Made by a program: the position numbers and the translations under genes | Shown: piece by piece, positions 15,554-23,642 of the stretch | Position numbering within the stretch: position 1 is the stretch's first letter | Layout: every line of letters starts with the position of its first letter | Assembly: GCA_030605085.1 (NCBI GenBank) | Contig: JAUWBH010000071.1 | Span: 1 to 26,579, forward strand | From: Promethearchaeota archaeon | GTDB taxonomy: Archaea; Asgardarchaeota; Lokiarchaeia; Sigynarchaeales; SOKP01 | Reading direction: 5' to 3' | Length of the DNA: 26,579 bases | The notes under the pieces: model-generated | The model's input: only the letters and a program-made list of their open reading frames with translations | Databases searched by the model: none | What the model was told of the DNA's origin: nothing

Positions 15554-18046
15554 ATGAAGATCCTTATTCTGAGTTATTTTAATACTGTATTTGGACCTGA
15601 AATTTTTTTAAAAGCCCCAAAATCCTATGTTAATGAGAATTTAGAACAAATTCCTTCGTTAATGGATCTTTACGAATCGGGATTTTTCTTTCATATGTTT
15701 GGGGAATTCAAAAGTGCTAACTTTATCTTTGAACTACCAAGCAAATATGCAAGGGGTGAATGTGAGAGACTTCTCATCTCATTTCTTACTACTATAAATA
15801 ACGATATTAACCTCAATATAACTCGAAGACTTTTAAAAAAATTCTCAAGTGAATTATCTAAAATTGATAATGCCTACCAAGCATTTTATCTCGATTCTGA
15901 TAGGCATGAAGGAGATCGTACCAGATTAGAAGAAATTAAAAACTTGTTTTTTAACATATTTGAATCTATCCCTGAAGAAAATATTATTATAAAAGGCAAA
16001 GATGTTAAAATTTTTGTTTTTGGCCTTTCCCTTGTTGGAAAAACTACAATAATAAATTGTTTACAGAATTCTGTCTCTAAGGAAACCCTTCCGACGACAA
16101 TGGTCAACATTTCGCGAATTATGTCTAAAGATCTTTCTATACTAACATATGATGCCCCAGGTCAATCAAAATTCTGGGACTTATGGACACCTTACTTAAA
16201 GAATCAAAATGGGCTGGTATTTGTTTTGGATGTCGCTGATGTAAAAAAATTTAAGCTAGCTCAGAAATTGCTTCATAAAATCGCAATGCAACCAAAAATG
16301 CAAAATTTACCTTTACTAATTCTTTTTAATAAAGTCGACTTGGTTAAACCCGACGTTAATTCTATCGTAAAAGAAATGAAAATAAATGAGCTTGAAGATA
16401 GACCAATTAAATATTTTTTAACAAATGCCCTAACTAATGAGGGTATTGAGGAAGCTTTTAATTGGCTTTCACTTAAACTTTCAGAACGAATTGTGCCATC
16501 ACCAGAAATTGATTTTGGCATTATTTTATCTTACTGGGATGAAATTGATGGGCCTAAGATTGTAACAGTTTATCCAAAAGATGTATTTGATGATCCTGAA
16601 TTAATCATAATTCGATGTTTCTCACTTCTTCAATATGCTTACCATAAGGAAAAATTTAAGAAAACTTCGTTTATTTTACCATTTTCTAATCTTAACGCTA
16701 AGGCAGCGATATACTTTGATTATATTTCTGATAAGTCTATACGCGGTGATTTATTACCGCTCTCGCTCGTCGTGTTTTATAATGAAAAAATTCCTAGAGG
16801 GATAATTGAAAAATTTGATGAATTTATCTTCGAAAAGTTCCCTCAAATTAAAGAACATTTTACGGACAAGACGCAAACTTTCAAACTTCTCGAAAATATT
16901 CATAAAAAGATAATAGATAGCTTAAAGTCATTTAAACCGACTGTAAAAGCTCTAAGAAGCGCTGAATTGCGATACCAAGCGTTGTTTAAAGCTGCGCGTG
17001 ATGCGATTCTTATCATTGATCGTAAGACGGGATTTATAATGGATGCTAACGAACAAATGGAAAAATTGCTATTATGGTCAGCAGAAGATATAATTGGCTT
17101 ACATTCGTCTCAAATTCCATTTGTAGAAAAGTATGATGAATTCATGAAAAAAATTTTGCAACAAATTGAAATAGAAAAAGTTCCTCCTTTTACAATAAGA
17201 CTCAGAAATGCCCTCGGAAAAAGCGTTCCCGTTGAAGTTAATGCAAATGAAATCCAAATGGGGGGCCAAACATTGATTCATTGCATTTTTCGAGATATAA
17301 CCGAACGAGAACGAGCGGAGGAAGCTTTGCGAGAAGCATACGACCGTGCTAATTTTTATAAAAACTTATTTACTCACGATATAAATAACATACTTAGTAA
17401 TATTTTATCATCCGTGCAGTTATATTTAATTCTCGATAATAATTTAGAAAAGTTCCAAAAAATTAATGAAATCATGGATATAATAAGGGAGCAAGGCATT
17501 ATGGGAGCACAATTGATTTCCAATGTTCGGGCTCTAACACAACTCGAAGAACCAACCTCTCTAAACCTAAAAAAAATCAAGCTAAACAATGTTTTAAACG
17601 GGGCTATAAATTATATATACAAGAATTTCCAAGAAAAAAATATTGATATTGAAGTTGAAGCACCAAGAAATAATATATTTGTCCAAGCTAATGAGTATTT
17701 ATCAGGAGTAATTGAAAATTTATTCATAAATGCGGTTAAATTTAACGAAAATCCAACGGTGGATATATTCATTAGAATTTCTAATGAACAAGGTGAGAAA
17801 AATGATAAAAAATATGTTAAAATGGAAATTATTGATAATGGAATTGGGATATCAGACGACAGGAAAGAAATTATTTTCAAAAAAGAATATAGAAAAGAAA
17901 TAAACGTTAAGAGAGTAGGTATAGGTTTAATTTTTGTTAAAAATGTAATAGATAGTTATAATGGGCAAATATGGGTGGAAGATAAGGTAAAAGGAGATTA
18001 TACTAAAGGAAGTAATTTTATTCTTAAGATTCCTGAAGCTTATTAA
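15554..18046 (+). CDS. Longin-like / small GTPase / longin-like / PAS / histidine kinase fusion
   Basis: An 830-aa multidomain signalling protein. Residues 1-~145 look like a longin/roadblock-type module (ILSYFNTVFGPEIF near the start). Residues ~150-312 are an Arf/Rab-like GTPase: P-loop GLSLVGKT (157-164), switch-I LPTT (179-182), DAPGQ (200-204) with the Arf-type glutamine, NKVD (259-262) and NAL (291-293) at the G5 position. Residues ~318-455 resemble the N-terminal module again (ILSYWDEIDGPKIV). Residues ~466-583 are a PAS domain ending DITERERAEEAL. Residues ~590-830 are a histidine kinase with phospho-acceptor H608 (FTHDINN), an N-box (ENLFINAVKFN, 721-731), DNGIG (761-765) and VGIGL (788-792). 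No membrane segment is seen, so it is cytosolic. No receiver-domain gene is adjacent. GTPase and kinase are likely coupled, but the signal and target are unknown. Confidence 0.88.
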   Translation: MKILILSYFNTVFGPEIFLKAPKSYVNENLEQIPSLMDLYESGFFFHMFGEFKSANFIFELPSKYARGECERLLISFLTTINNDINLNITRRLLKKFSSELSKIDNAYQAFYLDSDRHEGDRTRLEEIKNLFFNIFESIPEENIIIKGKDVKIFVFGLSLVGKTTIINCLQNSVSKETLPTTMVNISRIMSKDLSILTYDAPGQSKFWDLWTPYLKNQNGLVFVLDVADVKKFKLAQKLLHKIAMQPKMQNLPLLILFNKVDLVKPDVNSIVKEMKINELEDRPIKYFLTNALTNEGIEEAFNWLSLKLSERIVPSPEIDFGIILSYWDEIDGPKIVTVYPKDVFDDPELIIIRCFSLLQYAYHKEKFKKTSFILPFSNLNAKAAIYFDYISDKSIRGDLLPLSLVVFYNEKIPRGIIEKFDEFIFEKFPQIKEHFTDKTQTFKLLENIHKKIIDSLKSFKPTVKALRSAELRYQALFKAARDAILIIDRKTGFIMDANEQMEKLLLWSAEDIIGLHSSQIPFVEKYDEFMKKILQQIEIEKVPPFTIRLRNALGKSVPVEVNANEIQMGGQTLIHCIFRDITERERAEEALREAYDRANFYKNLFTHDINNILSNILSSVQLYLILDNNLEKFQKINEIMDIIREQGIMGAQLISNVRALTQLEEPTSLNLKKIKLNNVLNGAINYIYKNFQEKNIDIEVEAPRNNIFVQANEYLSGVIENLFINAVKFNENPTVDIFIRISNEQGEKNDKKYVKMEIIDNGIGISDDRKEIIFKKEYRKEINVKRVGIGLIFVKNVIDSYNGQIWVEDKVKGDYTKGSNFILKIPEAY

Positions 18047-18285
18047 TAATTGCAGAATTTCCATCAGAAGGACCTAATAAATAAACAATTTTATATAATT
18101 TACTGTTTAAAATAGAAATACGTTAAAAGTTATTAAAACTGATACCCTATACTCTATAATTAACAGATTAAAGAAAAAATACGATCTATCTAAGTGTTTT
18201 ATTGTTATTTTTGGATGTTTGAGTTTAAAATTGTTGAAATATAATTTTTTTAATATTCTTTTTTAAATCTTGATAATATAAATCA

Positions 18286-18293
18286 TTATATTA
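18286..18293 (+). promoter_or_regulatory. TATA-like box of the lyase/hydratase operon
   Basis: TTATATTA lies 32-39 nt before the ATG at 18325, placing a transcription start within about 10 nt of the gene. Position and composition only. Confidence 0.35.
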
Positions 18294-18324
18294 ACTTTCT
18301 TTAGTATGATTAAAACTAATCAAA

Positions 18325-19200
18325 ATGAGTAAAATGTGTGGAAATCTTAATGAAATGATCAAGAATGAAGAATTTATTATGGCTCCGGGAGCATATGACG
18401 CTCTCACTGCTAAAATAATAGAAAGAGAAGGATTTAATGCTGTTTATATGACTGGGTTTGGAACTGCTGCTGTTGTTTATGGTCTACCCGATCGAGGGTT
18501 ATTAACTATGACTGAGATGGTGCAAAACGCAAGTCGAATTGTTAATGCTATAAATATCCCTCTCATTGCAGATGCAGATACGGGATATGGAACAGTTATT
18601 AATGTTGATCGGACTATAAGAGAATATGAAAAAGCAGGAGTTGCTGCTATTCACATTGAAGATCAAGTATGGCCAAAAAGATGTGGACATATGTTAGGAA
18701 AAGAAGTGATTGAGGCTGATGAAATGGTTGGAAAAATTAAAACCGCAGTAGAGGCCAGAAAAAATCCCGATTTTCTAATTATAGCAAGAACAGACGCATT
18801 GGCAATTCATGGATTTGATCATACTATTGAACGTGCAAATATGTACGCTGAAGCGGGAGCGGATATTATTTTTATAGAAGCCCCCAGAACTAAAAAACAA
18901 GTAGAAAAAATACCAAAAATTTTCAAAAAGCGCCCACTTTTAATAAATTTAGCACCACGAACTCCAATTTTTTCGGCAGCAGAATTAAAAAAGATGGGTT
19001 ATGCCATTGCTATTTATCCATGTATATGTTTGGCAACAACAGTTTTAGCTTGTATGGAAGATGTCAAGCTTTTGAAAGATACTGGATGTCCAAGAGAATT
19101 CAAAGATGTGCTCCAATCATTTGCTGAACTTAATGAGTTTTTAAGAATTCCATATTATGCAGATTTAGAAAAAAAATACGGATCGAAAGAACAAAATTGA
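18325..19200 (+). CDS. Isocitrate lyase/PEP mutase-family lyase (2,3-dimethylmalate or methylisocitrate lyase-like)
   Basis: A 291-aa cytosolic TIM-barrel enzyme that cleaves a C-C bond of a 2-hydroxy- or 2-alkyl-dicarboxylate. It has the Mg-binding ADADTGYG loop (82-89), HIEDQ (110-114) and, importantly, the catalytic KRCGH motif (118-122). The cysteine is present in true lyases (isocitrate, methylisocitrate, dimethylmalate) and absent from oxaloacetate decarboxylases and PEP mutases. The length matches PrpB and dimethylmalate lyase (about 290 aa), not isocitrate lyase (430 or more). The downstream hydratase subunits, and the absence of a citrate synthase or PrpD gene nearby, favour a dimethylmalate-type substrate giving pyruvate plus propionate. 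Methylisocitrate remains possible. It begins a plus-strand operon; the next gene starts 29 bp on. Confidence 0.82.
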   Translation: MSKMCGNLNEMIKNEEFIMAPGAYDALTAKIIEREGFNAVYMTGFGTAAVVYGLPDRGLLTMTEMVQNASRIVNAINIPLIADADTGYGTVINVDRTIREYEKAGVAAIHIEDQVWPKRCGHMLGKEVIEADEMVGKIKTAVEARKNPDFLIIARTDALAIHGFDHTIERANMYAEAGADIIFIEAPRTKKQVEKIPKIFKKRPLLINLAPRTPIFSAAELKKMGYAIAIYPCICLATTVLACMEDVKLLKDTGCPREFKDVLQSFAELNEFLRIPYYADLEKKYGSKEQN

Positions 19201-19241
19201 TAATAAATACCTAACAAATATAAAGAATCGTGAGATTTATT

Positions 19242-20165
19242 ATGATTGAAGAATTAAAGCAATTTTTAGTCGAATTTTTTGCTTCTAATGAACTTAATCG
19301 CCTTCACGGTAACTACGGGGGAGGGAGAGTTTTTTCTGATCCATTATTGGGAGTTGCCAAGGGAGATGATCGTATATATCTAAAATTTAAAGACGTTGTA
19401 GGAGCTGAACATTTCACACCCCTTGAATTTTGGTTGGCTGAAGGGCAGGAAAACTTGCCTGCTTCAAAGCTACGAATATTATCAATTGTATTTCCATTCT
19501 CTTCTCAGATCCGCAAAGAGAGTAAGAACTATATTGAATTAAAAAAATTAAAAATGCCAGCAGAAATTTATTCTGTAGGTCGTAATTATGCGAATGCGTT
19601 TAAACAAGAAACATGCAGAGAAGTAATTAAATTCTTTGAAAATCAAGGATTTAATGGTGTTGCTGGGCTTATAAGCGAGTCATTCAGTGTTTTTACCAAA
19701 GGGCAATTTTATTCTAATTGGTCTGAGCGACACAATGCTTTTGCTGCTGGTTTAGGAACATTTAGTTTGCACGAAGCTTTAATAACTGAAGTAGGTTCTA
19801 ATGTAAGATTAGGTTCCGTTGTTACAGACGCGCCATTAATAATTACCCCAAGAAAAAGCGACGAACCATATGCTAATTGCTTGTTTTATTCAAAAGGAAT
19901 TTGTAAAAAATGCGTTGAAAAATGTCCAGCGGGTGCTATTTCAGAAGAGGGGCATAATAAGAATAAGTGCTATTTTTATGGACGAAAAATTGAACGAAAA
20001 ATGAATTTACGTTTAGGCTCAATACTTAAACCGCATTATCGCCGAATTAGTGGGGAATGGAATGAACAACCGCCCACTGTTGGTTGTGCATTTTGTCAAT
20101 TTGGCGTACATTGCATGTATAAAAATCCTATGGCTGCTGAACAAGAAAAATCAAATCTAAAATAA
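19242..20165 (+). CDS. QueG-like Fe-S protein of unknown function
   Basis: A 307-aa protein from ATG 19242; an in-frame GTG at 19230 would add MRFI. It resembles the epoxyqueuosine-reductase (QueG/COG1600) family: SERHNAFAAGLGTFSLHEALIT and RLGSVVTDAP (about residues 161-200) match the family core. A ferredoxin-like C-X2-C-X3-CPAGAIS follows near 221-234, with further cysteines at C243 and in CAFC-X5-C (282-291) that could bind a second [4Fe-4S] cluster. True QueG acts on tRNA with a cobalamin cofactor, whereas this protein sits between a lyase and its presumed hydratase, so it is more likely a paralogue serving that pathway, for example in reductive activation or a corrinoid-type reduction (inference). 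No signal peptide or membrane segment. The intergenic gap to the hydratase is about 115 bp. Confidence 0.72.
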   Translation: MIEELKQFLVEFFASNELNRLHGNYGGGRVFSDPLLGVAKGDDRIYLKFKDVVGAEHFTPLEFWLAEGQENLPASKLRILSIVFPFSSQIRKESKNYIELKKLKMPAEIYSVGRNYANAFKQETCREVIKFFENQGFNGVAGLISESFSVFTKGQFYSNWSERHNAFAAGLGTFSLHEALITEVGSNVRLGSVVTDAPLIITPRKSDEPYANCLFYSKGICKKCVEKCPAGAISEEGHNKNKCYFYGRKIERKMNLRLGSILKPHYRRISGEWNEQPPTVGCAFCQFGVHCMYKNPMAAEQEKSNLK

Positions 20166-20281
20166 TTAGAAGAAAGCTATTTATATTTTAATCATCAAAT
20201 ATGATTTAATACAAAATCTTAAATAGATATTAACGAGGAGAAAGATTTTTGGACGATTCAGAATTAAAATTATGAGGAAAT

Positions 20282-21553
20282 ATGATGAGTGGTAAAACAA
20301 TAGCAGAAAAAATTTTAGCAGCCCATTCCCTCTCTGGAACGGACTTTAAACCAGATGATATTATTAATGCTAAATTAGACTTAATAATGAGTCATATTGG
20401 AACTGGGAAAGTAGTTTTAGACTTTAATAAAATAAGACCGTCTAAAAAACGAAAAATATTTGATCCAAGTAAAATAGTAGTACTTTTCGATCATTTCGTT
20501 CCTGCTCCTTCTGAAAGATGGGCAGCAGTTCACGATCTTATTCGAAAGTTTGTAAAAAAACAAGGAATAACAAATTTTTACGATATTAGGGAAGGAATAT
20601 GCCATCAAGTTGTACCAGAAAAGGGTCATGCACGACCAGGAATGCTAATAATAGGAGGGGATAGTCATACAACGACATATGGGGCTTTTAATGCCGCTAG
20701 TTATGGAGTGGGTAATACAGATCTTTTTCACGGATATGTTAAAGGAGAATTATGGTTTAGGGTACCACATACAATTAAGTTCAATATCACAGGAAAATTA
20801 CCGTATAATGTTATGAGCAAAGATGTCATTATAAAAATAGCAGGTGATTATACCGCCGAAGTCGCGACATATAAATCAATCGAATTCACGGGTGATACTA
20901 TGGAAAACTTAAGCATTGCTTCTAGAATGACAATGTCTAATTTTGCTCTGGAATTAGGCGCTAAGTTTGCATTTGGAGTTCCTGATCAAAAGGTTGTAGA
21001 GTGGGTGAAAGAAAGAACTAACGAACCTTTTGAATTAGTTAAACCTGATCCTGATGCTATATATGAAAAAGTTTACGAAATGAATGTTAATGATTTGGAA
21101 CCTCAAGTATCTTGTCCTCATACGGTTGATAATGTAAAACCAATTTCTGAGGTAACAGGAACAAAAATTAATCAAGCCTTTTTAGGATCTTGTACAAATG
21201 GAAGATATGAAGATTTAGAAATAGCTGCTAAGATATTAGAGGGAAATAGAATTCACGACGATGTTAGAATGATTATAACACCGGCTAGCAAAGAAATTTG
21301 GTTAAAAGCTGCAAAGTCGGGCATCTCTGAAACATTAATTAATGCTGGTGGTATCATTACAAATCCTAATTGTGGTGCATGTTTTGGTGCCCACGGAGGA
21401 CTTCTTGGTCCGAGCGAAAAATGTATATCTAGCGCTAATAGAAATTTTAAAGGTCGTATGGGAAGTTCTACGGCAGAAGTTTATCTAGGGTCTCCCGCTA
21501 CCGTAGCAGCATCTGCCTTAAAGGGAGAAATTACAGATCCGAGAGGGTTTTAA
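20282..21553 (+). CDS. Aconitase-family hydratase, large subunit (LeuC/DmdA-like)
   Basis: A 423-aa [4Fe-4S] dehydratase large subunit, the length of the archaeal/type 2 LeuC-homoaconitase group. It has GGDSHTTTYGAFNA (125-138) and the three cluster cysteines in GSCTNGR (C304) and NCGAC (C364, C367). It would hydrate or dehydrate a substituted malate/maleate with the small subunit encoded 12 bp downstream. No leuA or leuB gene is nearby, while a dimethylmalate-lyase-like gene is, which supports a role as dimethylmaleate hydratase or a similar branched-diacid hydratase over leucine synthesis (inference). A GAGGAAA Shine-Dalgarno-like sequence precedes the start, which has tandem ATGs (20282 and 20285). 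An in-frame TGA at 20273 rules out an N-terminal extension. Confidence 0.85.
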   Translation: MMSGKTIAEKILAAHSLSGTDFKPDDIINAKLDLIMSHIGTGKVVLDFNKIRPSKKRKIFDPSKIVVLFDHFVPAPSERWAAVHDLIRKFVKKQGITNFYDIREGICHQVVPEKGHARPGMLIIGGDSHTTTYGAFNAASYGVGNTDLFHGYVKGELWFRVPHTIKFNITGKLPYNVMSKDVIIKIAGDYTAEVATYKSIEFTGDTMENLSIASRMTMSNFALELGAKFAFGVPDQKVVEWVKERTNEPFELVKPDPDAIYEKVYEMNVNDLEPQVSCPHTVDNVKPISEVTGTKINQAFLGSCTNGRYEDLEIAAKILEGNRIHDDVRMIITPASKEIWLKAAKSGISETLINAGGIITNPNCGACFGAHGGLLGPSEKCISSANRNFKGRMGSSTAEVYLGSPATVAASALKGEITDPRGF

Positions 21554-21561
21554 GAGGTGAT
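21554..21561 (+). promoter_or_regulatory. Strong Shine-Dalgarno before the small subunit
   Basis: GAGGTGAT lies directly after the large-subunit stop and 4 bp before the small-subunit ATG at 21566. It supports that start and translational coupling of the two subunits. Most other genes in the window lack such a motif. Confidence 0.75.
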
Positions 21562-21565
21562 GTAA

Positions 21566-22096
21566 ATGGCAATGGTAGGTAAAAAAGGAATTAAAGAATA
21601 TAAAAATATTTTAAAAGGTAAAGTGTGGGTTTTTCCAGATAATGTTGACACAGACGCTATATCACCAGGTCAATATTTAGATGATTTAGAAGCAACATTA
21701 AAGCATACCTGTGAAACAATAATAAAAGAATTCCCTAATCAAGTTAAAGATGGTGATATAATTGTTGCCGGAAGAAATTTCGGATGTGGGTCAAGTCGGG
21801 AAACTGCTCCTATAATACTTCAAGAAAAAGGTGTTGCAGCCATAGTTGCTGAGTCATTTGCGCGAATTTTTTATAGGTCTTCTTTTGCTCGCGCTCTTCC
21901 TATAATAGAAGTAGAAGAAATTTCAAAGGAGTTCGAGAATGGTGATGAAATCGAAATTGATATTCCTAATGCCAAAATTACTAATTTAAAGACAGGTAAA
22001 AAATTGATTGGTAAAAAAATTCCTCCTATATTATTAAATCTCCTTAAGAATGGAGGTCTCGAAAAGCAACTGCTTGCTGAATTGAAACAAAAATGA
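21566..22096 (+). CDS. Aconitase-family hydratase, small subunit (LeuD/DmdB-like)
   Basis: A 176-aa small (swivel) subunit that closes the active site and reads the substrate. It has NVDTDAISPGQYL (26-38) and the family signature NFGCGSSRE (71-79). The specificity loop after the YL pair reads YLDD. From memory, isopropylmalate isomerases have YLVY/YLVM and homoaconitases YLRT here, so the substrate is probably neither isopropylmalate nor homocitrate; the acidic DD is unusual for a loop facing an anionic diacid. Its length fits the 160-200 aa norm. The start at ATG 21566 is supported by GAGGTGAT just upstream; a second in-frame ATG lies two codons on. Last gene of the operon, facing the convergent glycosidase gene across a T-rich gap. 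Confidence 0.87.
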   Translation: MAMVGKKGIKEYKNILKGKVWVFPDNVDTDAISPGQYLDDLEATLKHTCETIIKEFPNQVKDGDIIVAGRNFGCGSSRETAPIILQEKGVAAIVAESFARIFYRSSFARALPIIEVEEISKEFENGDEIEIDIPNAKITNLKTGKKLIGKKIPPILLNLLKNGGLEKQLLAELKQK

Positions 22097-22118
22097 TTTT
22101 TAAATAGAAAATTAAATT

Positions 22119-22131
22119 CTTTTCTTTTTTT
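22119..22131 (+). terminator. T-rich tract after the hydratase operon
   Basis: CTTTTCTTTTTTT lies about 25 bp after the small-subunit stop, in the short convergent gap before the minus-strand glycosidase gene. Probable archaeal termination site for the operon. Confidence 0.4.
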
Positions 22132-22165
22132 ACATTATTTAACCACTTAGATAATACCAGAATAG

Positions 22166-23563
22166 TTATTCCTTATTACTAATTCTAAGTATTGTATCTG
22201 CTAAATTAATATCATCTTTATCTAATGATAATATTATAGCATCATTCTTTTTAGTATATTCAAGTTCTCTTTTATTTGGTTCAAGAACTATTTTTTTAAT
22301 ATCAATCCATTGTCCTTGAGAGAACTTCAGTGTTATATCTTTTTTTAACCCCTTAAAATTAATTAGATGTATTAAATTATCATTCTTATAAATCGAGCCA
22401 ATTGTACCAAATTGTTCTTCACTTATTTCAATTCCAGGAACGTTCTCTCCTTTATATATCATCGGAATCGCCTCTGTAAACAAATTTCGTCTTAATTTAT
22501 ACCAATTTCCGAACATTTCTACATTTTCTGCTGGTTCTGGATATATATCTCCATCCATTTGGGAAGGTAAACCAAAGCAATATTTACCACCACTAGCCAT
22601 GATGATCGCAGCTATTCGAAATATTTCATAAGGATCTGGTCTAGCCTGTGGAACATCCCAAGCGTAAGCCGCAGGACCGCATAATTCCCATGGTTTCTTC
22701 TTTCTTCTGTATTTTTTGCCACTTTTCCACGCAGTATTGACATCGTGGGCTTCACCAGATAAATAATGGATATATCTAGGATGTCTATCAATACTTACGT
22801 TATAGGTAAGAATGGTGTTTGGATAGCTTTTTTCCATAAAATCCATTACTAAAAATGTAGTTGCCTCATCATTTCCCCAATACCAATCCATCCACATGCC
22901 GTTTGGACTGTAATTATCAATCAGCTCTTTTATTTGATTCAATACGTAATCTTCGTATTTCTTTGGATTATATATAAAATCATGGAGTTTCACATCATCA
23001 AAAAATTTAGTAGCATACGGGATTTCTCTTTCTTCTATCTGATCTTTAAACATATCTCTAATTCGTTCTGCGAAGCCCTTTGAATATTTCGCGATATTTT
23101 CTTTATTTTCATCGTGCTTTGCGATAAAAGAAGGCGTTACTCCTCGAAGGGGTTGAATATCGTCAAAATCTGGATTGTGATCAAAAATACTGGAATAGTA
23201 GTACAAAAATGGAATACCTACATTTTTACTTTCCTCAGAAAAAACCTTAACATAATCTTCTGGTGTTTTCCATTTAGTATATCTTGTATCCCAATAACAG
23301 ATACCATCATGCCACTTAACTTCAAAAATATGATAATCTACACCAACTCTTTTCGAAAATTCTACCCAGTTTTTCATTTTACAAAATGGACCGTTAAATT
23401 TTAGATTTCCATCTTCATCCATCATAATTGCATTAAATTTATCGTAGTTTCTATTCCAAAACCAACCTGGTCTTGCTTCTATCTGATACATAATTCCTAA
23501 ACCGGGTTTCTCCCACCATTCTTTTTTCTTTCCAGAACTTTTATTTTTCATTATCATTTCCAT
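22166..23563 (-). CDS. GH29-like glycoside hydrolase (alpha-L-fucosidase family)
   Basis: A 465-aa protein, the usual size of GH29 alpha-L-fucosidases. WNRNYDKFNA near 36-45 and the KRVGVDYHIFEVKWHDG stretch (71-87) match the family N-terminal barrel, and YYYSSIFDHNP (121-131) matches the YYS-x-xEW region. GMWMDWYWG (222-230) offers D226 at the place of the nucleophile aspartate (WxD in GH29). The acid/base cannot be fixed; E271 in SGEAHD is one candidate. The C-terminal ~90 residues look like the family's beta-sandwich. There is no signal peptide, so it should act on imported oligosaccharide in the cytoplasm. It lies 79 bp after the cupin gene on the same strand. The family is fairly likely; the true sugar could differ from fucose. 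Confidence 0.62.
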   Translation of the reverse strand: MEMIMKNKSSGKKKEWWEKPGLGIMYQIEARPGWFWNRNYDKFNAIMMDEDGNLKFNGPFCKMKNWVEFSKRVGVDYHIFEVKWHDGICYWDTRYTKWKTPEDYVKVFSEESKNVGIPFLYYYSSIFDHNPDFDDIQPLRGVTPSFIAKHDENKENIAKYSKGFAERIRDMFKDQIEEREIPYATKFFDDVKLHDFIYNPKKYEDYVLNQIKELIDNYSPNGMWMDWYWGNDEATTFLVMDFMEKSYPNTILTYNVSIDRHPRYIHYLSGEAHDVNTAWKSGKKYRRKKKPWELCGPAAYAWDVPQARPDPYEIFRIAAIIMASGGKYCFGLPSQMDGDIYPEPAENVEMFGNWYKLRRNLFTEAIPMIYKGENVPGIEISEEQFGTIGSIYKNDNLIHLINFKGLKKDITLKFSQGQWIDIKKIVLEPNKRELEYTKKNDAIILSLDKDDINLADTILRISNKE

Positions 23564-23642
23564 TTTAAATGTTATTTTTTATACAAATTATAAATTAGGT
23601 ATCTTCAAAGATATAAAGATTCTTTTTATGAATTTGTTAAAA

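Noticed and set aside
20249..20275. Eight-codon TTG leader peptide before the hydratase large subunit
   Set aside because: A short TTG frame ending in TGA in an AT-rich leader is expected by chance; there is no attenuator-like structure.
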